Both the position numbers and the translations under genes were made by a program. Under the pieces are notes generated by a model that saw only the letters and a program-made list of their open reading frames with translations, had not been told where the DNA came from and made no database searches. This document shows positions 36,400 to 44,300 of a DNA stretch of 64,000 nucleotides, piece by piece. This stretch comes from an uncultured Muribaculaceae bacterium (GTDB taxonomy: Bacteria > Bacteroidota > Bacteroidia > Bacteroidales > Muribaculaceae). Location: the NCBI GenBank assembly GCA_910578395.1, contig CAJTPZ010000005.1:62001-126000 (forward strand), in the 5' to 3' direction. Numbering within the stretch: position 1 is the first letter of the stretch; each line of letters starts with the position of its first letter.

Positions 36400-39300
36400 C
36401 AGTGCTGAAGACGGTGAACCGCTCGTCGGAGCCACTGTCACTCCGATAGGCGGAGGACTGGCGACCGCAACCGACATCGACGGCGCTTTCCGGCTTCAGG
36501 TTCCGGCTTCGGTAAAGAAACTTTCTGTAACTTATGTGGGTATGCAGTCCAAGGAGGTCAATATCGACTTCAACGCACCCATGCACATCGAGCTTACGAC
36601 TAACCAGACCGCGCTCGACGAGGTTATGGTAGTGGCTTTCGGTACATCGAAGAAGCAGGCCTTCACTGGTGCTGCCACAGTCGTCAAAGCCGACGAGCTT
36701 GCCAAGCATACCACATCGAACGTCTCCAACGCTCTCGCAGGATCCGTGCCGGGTCTGCAGCTGCGTGGACAGAGCGGTGCTCCCGGTAGCGGCAATGCCG
36801 GTATCAAGATCCGCGGTATCGCTTCGCTCTATGCGAGCACCGATCCTCTGATCATCGTGGACGGCGCTCCTTATTCGGCTTCACTCACCAACATCAACCC
36901 CGAGGACATCGAATCGGTTTCGGTGCTCAAGGATGCAGCTTCGGCAGCTCTCTACGGTGCGCGTGGTGCAGGCGGTGTGATCATCATCACCACCAAACGC
37001 GGCAACTCAGGCGACGCCAAAGTGTCGTTTGAAGGCAAATGGGGTACCAACAGCCGCGCCATCCAGGAGTATGACGTGATCGAGAGCCCGGCCGAGTATT
37101 ATGAGGCTTACTACAACAAGCTCTTCAACTTTGCTCAGAACGTCAACGGCTTGGATCTGAACGCAGCCAACGTATGGGCCAACGCAAACATGATATCGCA
37201 GCTCCAGTATCAGGCCTACACTATCCCCCGCGGACAAATGCTGGTAGGTACAAACGGCAAGCTCAATCCTCATGCCACACTCGGCTACAGCTATATGGCC
37301 AACAATGGCACAGAGTACTATATCACTCCCGACGACTGGAAGGATCTTGCCTACCGCACAGGCTTCCGCCAGGAGTACAACATGAGTGTTACCGGCGGTA
37401 CCGACAAGGCTTCCTACTATGCTTCGATAAACTACCTCAATGACGAGGGTTACATCCAGTACTCGGGCTATGACCGTATCAGTGCCCGTGCAAAGGCCGA
37501 CTATCAGGCCAACCGCTGGCTCAAAGTAGGTGCCAACGCCAGCTTCATACACTCGAAGACCGAGACCAACGCCAACATGGGTACGTCTGCAAACTCGACC
37601 AATCTCATGTACTACACTTCGGGTATCGCTCCTATCTATCCTGCTTTCGTGCGTGTGATGAAGGACGGCAAGCCTGTTATCGCCACTGACTCACGCGGCC
37701 ATCAGGCTTATGACTACGGTGTTTCGGGTCAGAACTACAACGGCCTTACACGTCCGTTCCTCTCAACCGGTAACCCGCTCGGCTCAAACCGCTACAATGA
37801 GGTTTTCACCTGGGGCAACCAGTTCAACGGCACATTTACAGCCGACCTCACTTTCACCGATTACCTCAAGGGTAACATCACCAGCAACGTTGTGCTCGGC
37901 CAGACCACCAACTCCGACTATGAAAACCCGTTCTATGGTCCGAAGGTCGGTGTCAACGGCGAAATCTTCAAGTCGCAGTCGACTTCTATCCGCACCAACA
38001 ATGTCCAGACTCTTACATTTGTCAAGACATTCGGTGACCATTATGTGAATGTCCTCGCAGGACACGAGTACTACCGTACCAACACCAAGTATCTCTCGGC
38101 TACAGCTCAGGGCGGATTCTCACCCGATATCACCGAGATCAACGGTTTCGCCAACAAGACGACTTCTTCGTCCTACTCGTCCAACTACAATGTAGAGGGT
38201 TTCTTCGGTAGCGCACAGTACAACTACAAGGAAAAATACTACGCATCGGCATCTTACCGCCGCGACGCCTCATCGCGTTTCGCAAAGGAAAACCGCTGGG
38301 GTAACTTCTGGAGCTTAGGCGCATCGTGGATCATAAACAAGGACTTCCTCCAGGAAGTGGACAACATCGATATGCTGAAACTCAAGTTCTCGGTAGGTCA
38401 GCAGGGTAACGACAATATCGGTGACTATGCCTACATCGACCTCTATGAACTTGTGAGATCAAGCGATACACTCATGTCGTCGACATTCATGCGCGTGGGT
38501 AACCCCGATATCACCTGGGAGACCACAACCAACATGAACCTCGGTGTAGAGTTCGGCTTCTTCAAAAACCGTCTGACCGGTAGCGTGGACTTCTACAACA
38601 AGAAAACAACCGATCTTCTTTTCTGGCTCTCTATCCCTGAGTCGGCAGGCTCACGTGGCTACTACGGCAATGTCGGCGATATCCGCAACTCCGGTGTCGA
38701 GCTTGCTTTCAACGTGAATCTGATCCGCAGCCGTGATATCAACTGGGACTTCAACTTCAATATCACGCACAATGCGACCAAGGTACTGAAACTCCCGAAA
38801 TCAAAGACTGCTAAATACGGCGGTTTCGTTGACGGCTCACTTTGGTATGCCGAGGGAGAACCCCTTTATAACGGCATGTACTACGCCTATGCAGGCACCA
38901 ACGAGAAAGGTGAGGCTCTTTACTGGCGTGATCCTAATTTCCTCGAAAAAGATGAGAACGGCAATCCCATACCTGACTCTCCCAATATCTCGGAGCCTTG
39001 CCCCAACAGAACCGAGACTACAACCAATATAGGTCTTGCCAACATGTATACAGTGGGTTCGATACTTCCGAAAGCCTATGGTGGTTTCGGCACCAATTTC
39101 ACATGGAAATCGATCGATCTCTCACTTACATTCGACTATCAGCTTGGCGGCAAGGTGTATGACTCCCGTTACGCAGGTCTTATGAATCCGGGTGAGAATG
39201 CCTCGAGCGCCGGAAGCAACTACCACCGTGACTGGGTGAAGTCCTGGACTCCCGAGAATCCTACACAGGAATATCCCCGCTGGCAGTTCGGTGACAAGTT

Positions 39301-39556
39301 CACCACAGCCAAGAGCGACCGCTTCCTCACAAGCGCAAGCTACCTGAACTTCCAGTCGTTTACTGTAGGCTACACACTTCCGAAGAATATCATCAAGCCT
39401 TTCTCTAAGGTACGTGTCTATGCATCAGGTGAGAATCTCGGATTCATCAGTGCCCGCCGCGGTCTTGACCCACGTTATTCATACACCGGTAACGCATCAA
39501 TGTCGGTTTACTCTCCGGCACGCATAATTTCAGGTGGTATTCAGGTTTCTTTCTAA
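36395..39556 (+). CDS. SusC/RagA-family transporter, operon 2, lacking start and signal peptide (silent cassette)
   Basis: A SusC-like protein whose homology begins at 36371 (QNRTVTGVV) without any signal sequence. The frame is open back to the recombinase stop at 36287, but the upstream codons read DWLCFNSAFTPDRKLWVVRY-like, with no methionine and no signal peptide. The GTG at 36395 is only the first nominal start and would give an unexportable protein of 1053 residues. Domains otherwise complete: regulatory-like domain, plug (VAFGTSKKQAFTGAATVVKADEL, GNAGIKIRGIASLYASTDPLIIVDGAPY) and barrel to the end GGIQVSF. After inversion the fused protein would have 20 signal residues plus 1061. The gene is intact apart from its 5' end, so it is a silent cassette and not a decaying pseudogene. 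SusD 2 follows. Confidence 0.9.
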   Translation: MTSAEDGEPLVGATVTPIGGGLATATDIDGAFRLQVPASVKKLSVTYVGMQSKEVNIDFNAPMHIELTTNQTALDEVMVVAFGTSKKQAFTGAATVVKADELAKHTTSNVSNALAGSVPGLQLRGQSGAPGSGNAGIKIRGIASLYASTDPLIIVDGAPYSASLTNINPEDIESVSVLKDAASAALYGARGAGGVIIITTKRGNSGDAKVSFEGKWGTNSRAIQEYDVIESPAEYYEAYYNKLFNFAQNVNGLDLNAANVWANANMISQLQYQAYTIPRGQMLVGTNGKLNPHATLGYSYMANNGTEYYITPDDWKDLAYRTGFRQEYNMSVTGGTDKASYYASINYLNDEGYIQYSGYDRISARAKADYQANRWLKVGANASFIHSKTETNANMGTSANSTNLMYYTSGIAPIYPAFVRVMKDGKPVIATDSRGHQAYDYGVSGQNYNGLTRPFLSTGNPLGSNRYNEVFTWGNQFNGTFTADLTFTDYLKGNITSNVVLGQTTNSDYENPFYGPKVGVNGEIFKSQSTSIRTNNVQTLTFVKTFGDHYVNVLAGHEYYRTNTKYLSATAQGGFSPDITEINGFANKTTSSSYSSNYNVEGFFGSAQYNYKEKYYASASYRRDASSRFAKENRWGNFWSLGASWIINKDFLQEVDNIDMLKLKFSVGQQGNDNIGDYAYIDLYELVRSSDTLMSSTFMRVGNPDITWETTTNMNLGVEFGFFKNRLTGSVDFYNKKTTDLLFWLSIPESAGSRGYYGNVGDIRNSGVELAFNVNLIRSRDINWDFNFNITHNATKVLKLPKSKTAKYGGFVDGSLWYAEGEPLYNGMYYAYAGTNEKGEALYWRDPNFLEKDENGNPIPDSPNISEPCPNRTETTTNIGLANMYTVGSILPKAYGGFGTNFTWKSIDLSLTFDYQLGGKVYDSRYAGLMNPGENASSAGSNYHRDWVKSWTPENPTQEYPRWQFGDKFTTAKSDRFLTSASYLNFQSFTVGYTLPKNIIKPFSKVRVYASGENLGFISARRGLDPRYSYTGNASMSVYSPARIISGGIQVSF

Positions 39557-39577
39557 CTCAAACGCTTGAAACACAAA

Positions 39578-41257
39578 ATGAAAAAAAATATATACATATC
39601 AGCCCTCGCAGCGCTCGCTCTCCCCATGCTGTCGGGGTGTATGCAGGAGTTCCAGCCTGAAACCAGCTATGCCGATTCAGACCAGGTCGCCGATGCACCG
39701 AACTCCTACAACAATTTTGTCAACGCGCTTTACAGCACACTTTCCGGATCATTTGTATTCGGTACAGACGATACATATCCCTACGACTACGGTATCACAT
39801 CGATGTTTCTTACACGTGACGTAGCCGGCCAGGATGTCGTGCCTGCTTATTCAGGATCATGGTATTCGTCATGGTATCAGTGCGGCGCCGGTCTTGGTCC
39901 CAAATATCTTGTGTGCCAGATCCCCTGGACCTACTACTATAAGTGGATCAAGGGTGCCAATGATGTGATTTCTCTTTCGGGCGAAACCCCGGAGGGTGCG
40001 CATAAGTATGGTGCCGGCCAGGCATACGCCACGCGTGCATGGATGTACCTTGAGCTGTCGCAAATGTTTGCCAAAAAGCCTTATGCCGTCGACAAACAGA
40101 ATATCACGGTGCCTATTGTCACAGAGAAAACAACTCTTGACGATCTTGCATTCAATCCTCGTGCTCCCTGGGAGAAGATGATGGAGTTTATCATCTCGGA
40201 TCTCGACCAGGCAGAGAGTCTTCTTGACGGCTTCACCCGTGCCGATGTCTACGTGATGGACAAGAGTGTTGTATATGGTCTCAAGGCCCGTGCCTACCTT
40301 CTTATGGAGGATTGGGCCAATGCCGAGAAGTATGCTAAGCTTGCTCAGGATGGTTATTCTATGATGAGCACCGCCGAGTATACCTCACGCACTAACGGCT
40401 TCAACTCTCCCAACGGATCATGGATGTATGCCACAAAGTTCAATCCTACCGACCAGAATATTCTTCTCAATGACGGTGACTCCTGCTGGGGTTCCCACAT
40501 GATTCTTGAGATCAATCCATCTGTATCGGGTTGCGGATATGCTGCAAACTATGGTCAGCAGAACGTGATCGACCGTCATCTCTATGAGACTATTCCCGCA
40601 ACGGATATCCGCAAAGGAGTATTTGTGGACTTCGCTATAGATGATATGCCGAACAAGGCTGCTCAGATCGAGGCTCTGAAAGCTTACTCAGATTATCCCG
40701 AGTGGGTGTGGTCTACCGGTTACGACGGCTACTATGAGCAGGTCGGCGGTCTTTCGCTCAAATTCCGTGCAGGCGGTGGCTCCGAGGGACATGAAAATCA
40801 GTATGTAGGTTTTTGTGTTTCGGTTCCTCTGATGCGATTTGAGGAGATGAAGCTCATCGAAATCGAGGCTGTTGGTATGCAGAACGAAGGCAACGGTATC
40901 AGCATGCTTACCGATTTTGCCAAGCAGCGTGACTCCAACTATGTTTACGGCCAGCACAACGAGACATACTACAATACCAACACTCCGGCATTCCGCAATG
41001 AGGTATGGTGGCAGCGTCGTGTTGAACTCTGGGGCGAAGGATTCTCGACATTCGACATCAAGCGTCTGCAGAAGGGTATCATCCGTAGCTATGACGGTTC
41101 GAACCACGTCGACGGTTACCGTTGGAACATGGAGCAGACTCCTGACTGGATGAACTGGTGTATTGTAGGTACGGAGCAGGATTATAACTTCGGCCTCGGC
41201 GGTAACAACCCCACACCGATCGCTCCTATCGGAAACTCACCTCTTTACGTCTGGTAA
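39578..41257 (+). CDS. SusD/RagB-family outer-membrane lipoprotein, operon 2
   Basis: A 559-residue SusD-like lipoprotein. The signal peptide MKKNIYISALAALALPMLSGC ends in a lipobox with Cys21. A TTG 12 bases upstream is possible but unnecessary. TPR-like helices and family features include KWIKGANDVISLSGETPEGAHKYGAGQAYATRAWMYLELSQMF, then AWEKMMEFIISDLDQAESLL-like helices, and the C-terminal region WWQRRVELWGEGFSTFDIKRL typical of SusD/RagB. It is not close to SusD 1 in length or N-terminus, so the two pairs probably take different ligands. It begins 21 bases after SusC 2 and would be expressed only in the inverted state, unless an unseen promoter exists. Confidence 0.9.
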   Translation: MKKNIYISALAALALPMLSGCMQEFQPETSYADSDQVADAPNSYNNFVNALYSTLSGSFVFGTDDTYPYDYGITSMFLTRDVAGQDVVPAYSGSWYSSWYQCGAGLGPKYLVCQIPWTYYYKWIKGANDVISLSGETPEGAHKYGAGQAYATRAWMYLELSQMFAKKPYAVDKQNITVPIVTEKTTLDDLAFNPRAPWEKMMEFIISDLDQAESLLDGFTRADVYVMDKSVVYGLKARAYLLMEDWANAEKYAKLAQDGYSMMSTAEYTSRTNGFNSPNGSWMYATKFNPTDQNILLNDGDSCWGSHMILEINPSVSGCGYAANYGQQNVIDRHLYETIPATDIRKGVFVDFAIDDMPNKAAQIEALKAYSDYPEWVWSTGYDGYYEQVGGLSLKFRAGGGSEGHENQYVGFCVSVPLMRFEEMKLIEIEAVGMQNEGNGISMLTDFAKQRDSNYVYGQHNETYYNTNTPAFRNEVWWQRRVELWGEGFSTFDIKRLQKGIIRSYDGSNHVDGYRWNMEQTPDWMNWCIVGTEQDYNFGLGGNNPTPIAPIGNSPLYVW

Positions 41258-41280
41258 TCCACCCATAAGAAGATTTAAAA

Positions 41281-42096
41281 ATGAAAATCAACAAATATTT
41301 CCTCTATATGGCCATTGGCGCCGCTGCAGTGGGGTTCACCTCTTGTAACGGCAGCGAGCACGATGACTATCAGTGGGCACCGGTGCCCGAGGGACAGGAG
41401 GTTTATTTCGCCAGTGGCATGGCGACAAACTACACTCTTCTTTATGAAGAGACCTCCTTCACTGTGCCTGTAAGCCGTATGGACAAGTCGGCTGCCTCGA
41501 CAGTGACAATCACAGCTGTCGCAGCAAGTGAGAACACCGATCTGAGCAATTTCGACATTCCTACATCGGTCAGCTTTGCTGCCGGTGCCGAGAATGCCGA
41601 GATCACAATCGGCTATGACGCAGATGCAATCGGTCCCAACAACACACAGTCGATCAAGCTGTCGATCTCCGACGAGTCAGCCGTGACACCTTACGGCATG
41701 TCGACGATCACCATCGAGTGTGACGTGCCTGAAAAGTGGACATTTGTCGGTACGGGTACTTACAACTATGACGATCCTTTCTATGATGGTTCGGATGAAG
41801 GTCTTGAGTTTTACAAGAGCAACGCCAACCGTTACAAGATCACTAACTGGGGTGATGGCGTGGACTTCATTTTCGCTGAACTGCCAGACGGATCTCTTGA
41901 GGTGGAGAACACCTATATAGGTTACACTCATTCCAATTATGGCAAGATCTACGTGCGCGAGGCATCGAAGGTCAACAAAACTCTTCTGCCCGGAAAGGTG
42001 AGCGGAGTAAATGGCAACACCTATACCTTTGCAGTGGCTTATTACTGCTCGGCAGGTGTGTTTGCCGGAGTTCTTGAGACTTTTGTGCTTGATTGA
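41281..42096 (+). CDS. Surface lipoprotein, operon 2 (SusE/F-like position)
   Basis: A 271-residue lipoprotein with signal peptide ending FTSC (Cys22). The region EVYFASGMATNYTLLYEETSFTVPVSRMDKSAASTVTITAVAASENTD...SVSFAAGAENAEITIGYD resembles a Calx-beta-type domain. A second beta-rich domain begins near VPEKWTFVGTGTYNYDDPF and ends GVFAGVLETFVLD. Its place after SusD suggests a surface ligand-binding role, as SusE/SusF play for starch, but no ligand can be named. It is the last gene of operon 2 and is followed by a terminator. Confidence 0.75.
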   Translation: MKINKYFLYMAIGAAAVGFTSCNGSEHDDYQWAPVPEGQEVYFASGMATNYTLLYEETSFTVPVSRMDKSAASTVTITAVAASENTDLSNFDIPTSVSFAAGAENAEITIGYDADAIGPNNTQSIKLSISDESAVTPYGMSTITIECDVPEKWTFVGTGTYNYDDPFYDGSDEGLEFYKSNANRYKITNWGDGVDFIFAELPDGSLEVENTYIGYTHSNYGKIYVREASKVNKTLLPGKVSGVNGNTYTFAVAYYCSAGVFAGVLETFVLD

Positions 42097-42118
42097 TCAA
42101 CGAATACTCTCTATAACC

Positions 42119-42149
42119 GGAGCCGGCTGTTGAAGTCGGCTCCTTTTTT
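42119..42149 (+). terminator. Rho-independent terminator of SusC/SusD operon 2
   Basis: Stem GGAGCCGGC / GTCGGCTCC with a seven-base loop followed by six T residues, 23 bases past the last stop. Confidence 0.9.
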
Positions 42150-42204
42150 ATATCATCTCATTGGATGTAGTCTGTACAGACAGTAAAAATAGATTTCCCA
42201 CCGC

Positions 42205-42251
42205 GGACTATGCTTTGCATTACGATCGCTATTCTTTTCGTCGAATATTCT
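42205..42251 (+). repeat. 47-bp direct repeat, copy 1
   Basis: A 47-base sequence starting GGACTATGCTTTGCATTACG recurs without change at 42290-42336, 85 bases downstream. It includes the palindrome CGATCG and a TTCGTCGAA inverted repeat. It lies in the 202-base gap between the operon 2 terminator and the FNT-like gene. Confidence 0.85.
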
Positions 42252-42289
42252 TGCGAAATTTGACTCAAAGAATTTGCTTCGCCATCGCG

Positions 42290-42336
42290 GGACTATGCTT
42301 TGCATTACGATCGCTATTCTTTTCGTCGAATATTCT
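42290..42336 (+). repeat. 47-bp direct repeat, copy 2
   Basis: Second, identical copy of the 47-base repeat, ending three bases before the -7 box of the FNT-like gene. Its position over the -33 region suggests it could bind a regulator or be a remnant of a duplicated promoter region; this is inference. Confidence 0.85.
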
Positions 42337-42339
42337 CAG

Positions 42340-42347
42340 TATATTTG
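42340..42347 (+). promoter_or_regulatory. -7 box for the FNT-like gene
   Basis: TATATTTG is an exact -7 box four bases before the ATG at 42352; the -33 position (within the second 47-bp repeat) reads ATTC. The message would be nearly leaderless. Confidence 0.45.
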
Positions 42348-42351
42348 CAAT

Positions 42352-42969
42352 ATGGAAAAGATTACGCGTGCGTTTCTGGCTGGTGTGTGTATCGCAATCG
42401 CCGGAACTACTTATCTGAATGTCGGCGGGGTTGTCGGGATGGTAATGTTTGCTTTCGGTCTTATCGTGGTCGTGGCGTTCAGGTATCTGTTGTTTACGGG
42501 ACGTTCAGGCTATACCTGGGGCAGCGGATATGCCGGGCTGGCGATGATGCTTTTCTGGAATCTTGTCGGGTGCATGGCAGTGGCCTGGATAACGGGTGTC
42601 GGAGAGGTCGCCGAAAAAAGCCAGGCGATTATTATGGCACGTCTGGCATCCGGTCCTGTGCGCTGCGGGCTGATGTCGATAGGGTGCGGCTTTATCATGA
42701 CAGCGGCTGTGAGAGGATATAACGAGCATGGCACATGGCTCCCGCTGCTGTTCGGTGTGCCGGCTTTCATAGCGTGCGGTTTTCCGCACTGTGTTGCCGA
42801 CGGTTTTTATATGGCTGCGTGCGGTGGAACTTTTCTCGTTGAAAATATAAGAGGGCTGTTGCCTTTCTATGTGTGTATAGTTGTAGGTAACTATGTGGGA
42901 TGCAACCTTTATCGTCTTGCTGAGCCGTCGATGCTCAGTGTGGCGGGTCGAAAAAAGGAAATTGTTTGA
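42352..42969 (+). CDS. Short formate/nitrite-transporter-like membrane protein
   Basis: A 205-residue polytopic membrane protein with about six hydrophobic segments. The pattern FLAGVCIAIAGTTYLNVGGVVGMVMFAFGLIVVVAF, MMLFWNLVGCMAVAWITG, and near the end YVCIVVGNYVGCNLYRL, with its repeated N-x-x-G motifs, resembles the formate/nitrite transporter (FNT) family. It is clearly shorter than the usual 270 residues, so loops or the terminal region are reduced. The start is 42352 (MEKITRAF); 26 upstream in-frame codons lie in the direct repeat and lack membrane-protein character. A small anion is the likely substrate class. Family assignment is moderate. Confidence 0.6.
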   Translation: MEKITRAFLAGVCIAIAGTTYLNVGGVVGMVMFAFGLIVVVAFRYLLFTGRSGYTWGSGYAGLAMMLFWNLVGCMAVAWITGVGEVAEKSQAIIMARLASGPVRCGLMSIGCGFIMTAAVRGYNEHGTWLPLLFGVPAFIACGFPHCVADGFYMAACGGTFLVENIRGLLPFYVCIVVGNYVGCNLYRLAEPSMLSVAGRKKEIV

Positions 42970-43063
42970 AAAAAAAGTTAAAACCTGATTAAACCAGGAG
43001 GGAAAACTATAGTCTAAAAAGTGTAGATGCCTGAAAAGGCGGGGTAATATAAAAGTCAGAACA

Positions 43064-43516
43064 GTGGAAAATAATAAGAAATATAATAGCCGAAATGCCG
43101 GAGAGAAACTTCCGGAAGTGCTTGAGCGCATAGGCAGAAACGATGGCATGACCGTGCCAGAGGGGTATTTCGCCGATTTTGCGACCCGCATGGAGGGAAT
43201 GCTTCCGCTGAATCTGGAGGCCGAGGCTCCCGAAAAGGCTTATGCTCAACAGAAACGCTCGCTGTGGATGCGTGTAAGGCCTTATGTCTACATGGCCGCC
43301 ATGTTTGCCGGAGTGTTCTGCATGACAAAGATGTTTGGGCTTATGGGGGAGACCGATTCGTTGGATATGCGCATAGACCGTAATCCGGTGATGATTGCCG
43401 CGTTGAGCAATCAGGAGTTTGTCGAGGACTATCTTGGCGACAGCATGAGTGAGGCCGAGATACTCGATGATATGTGGGAATCGGGACTCGATGCAACTGA
43501 TTTTGAAGATTTATAA
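43064..43516 (+). CDS. Small single-pass membrane protein (anti-sigma-like position)
   Basis: A 150-residue protein with one hydrophobic segment (YVYMAAMFAGVFCMTKMF, about residues 75-92). A soluble N-terminal part contains VPEGYFADFATRMEGM, a motif common in small Bacteroidales proteins encoded next to ECF sigma factors. The C-terminal tail is very acidic (SEAEILDDMWESGLDATDFEDL). The start is a GTG. Together with the next two genes it forms a cluster of the kind usually headed by a sigma factor, but no sigma gene is present here. An anti-sigma or membrane-sensing role is inference. Confidence 0.6.
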   Translation: MENNKKYNSRNAGEKLPEVLERIGRNDGMTVPEGYFADFATRMEGMLPLNLEAEAPEKAYAQQKRSLWMRVRPYVYMAAMFAGVFCMTKMFGLMGETDSLDMRIDRNPVMIAALSNQEFVEDYLGDSMSEAEILDDMWESGLDATDFEDL

Positions 43517-43529
43517 GGAATAAAAGATA

Positions 43530-44081
43530 ATGAAGGTTTTTAAAGTTTTTTTGCTGACCTTGCTGATCGGAATGCCGGCTATGGCTGCTGAAACGGAGTT
43601 TCCGGGCGGAGACGATAAGGCTGATTTTGAGAAATGGTTTCAAGAGGTGCGTGAGTTCAAACACCGGTTCATGGTGCGGGAGCTTAATCTGAATGAAAAT
43701 CAGAAAGAAGATTTTTTCAGGATTCTTGACAGGATGGAGGATGAAATGGGCGAGGCAAACCGGAACGCCCGTCGTCTGGAGGATGAGATAAGAAAAAAAG
43801 GAGATAATGCTACAGCCGAGGATTATGAAAAGGCTGCCTATGTGCTTTTTGAGCAAAAGCAGAAGGAAGGTGAAATAGAGCAGAAAGCTTATAACGAATT
43901 CAAGAAAGTGCTCACTCCTGAACAGCTTTTCAAATTCAAAGGAGCTGACTGGAAGTTTAACCGCGGGCTTATGGACAAGCACAGGCGGCTTAAAGCCGGT
44001 AATGCGCCCAAACATGATCAGGGACGCCGACGTGATAAAAAACAGACAGCTCCCGGTATTGAGGTTTTAAATCAGGAATAA
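43530..44081 (+). CDS. Spy/CpxP-like periplasmic protein
   Basis: A 183-residue exported protein. MKVFKVFLLTLLIGMPAMAAE is a signal peptide with cleavage after AMA or AA. The mature chain is a highly charged helical protein, with LNLNENQKEDFFRILDRMEDEMGEANRNARRLEDEIRKKG and FKKVLTPEQLFKFKG, an arrangement resembling the LTxxQ motifs of Spy/CpxP periplasmic chaperone-like proteins. The tail is basic. It lies 13 bases after the previous gene and before a large outer-membrane barrel gene, so an envelope-stress or barrel-folding role is plausible but unproven. Confidence 0.65.
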   Translation: MKVFKVFLLTLLIGMPAMAAETEFPGGDDKADFEKWFQEVREFKHRFMVRELNLNENQKEDFFRILDRMEDEMGEANRNARRLEDEIRKKGDNATAEDYEKAAYVLFEQKQKEGEIEQKAYNEFKKVLTPEQLFKFKGADWKFNRGLMDKHRRLKAGNAPKHDQGRRRDKKQTAPGIEVLNQE

Positions 44082-44300
44082 AGGGGATTTATATAGGGGG
44101 AAACGGGGAAGTTTGCCGATAAATAGACAGCAGTAGAAAAAGCTGACAGCCGATGGTGTGCCGTGATTTGACGGGATGCCGTGGGGTTGTCGGAGAGGAA
44201 AATATGTGCCGTTGCCAAGACGGTGCAGGTGAACGACTGCGTCTGTCAAAAAGGAAAATGACGGTATAATTCCAGAAGAAAATATATAAGAAAACATAAT

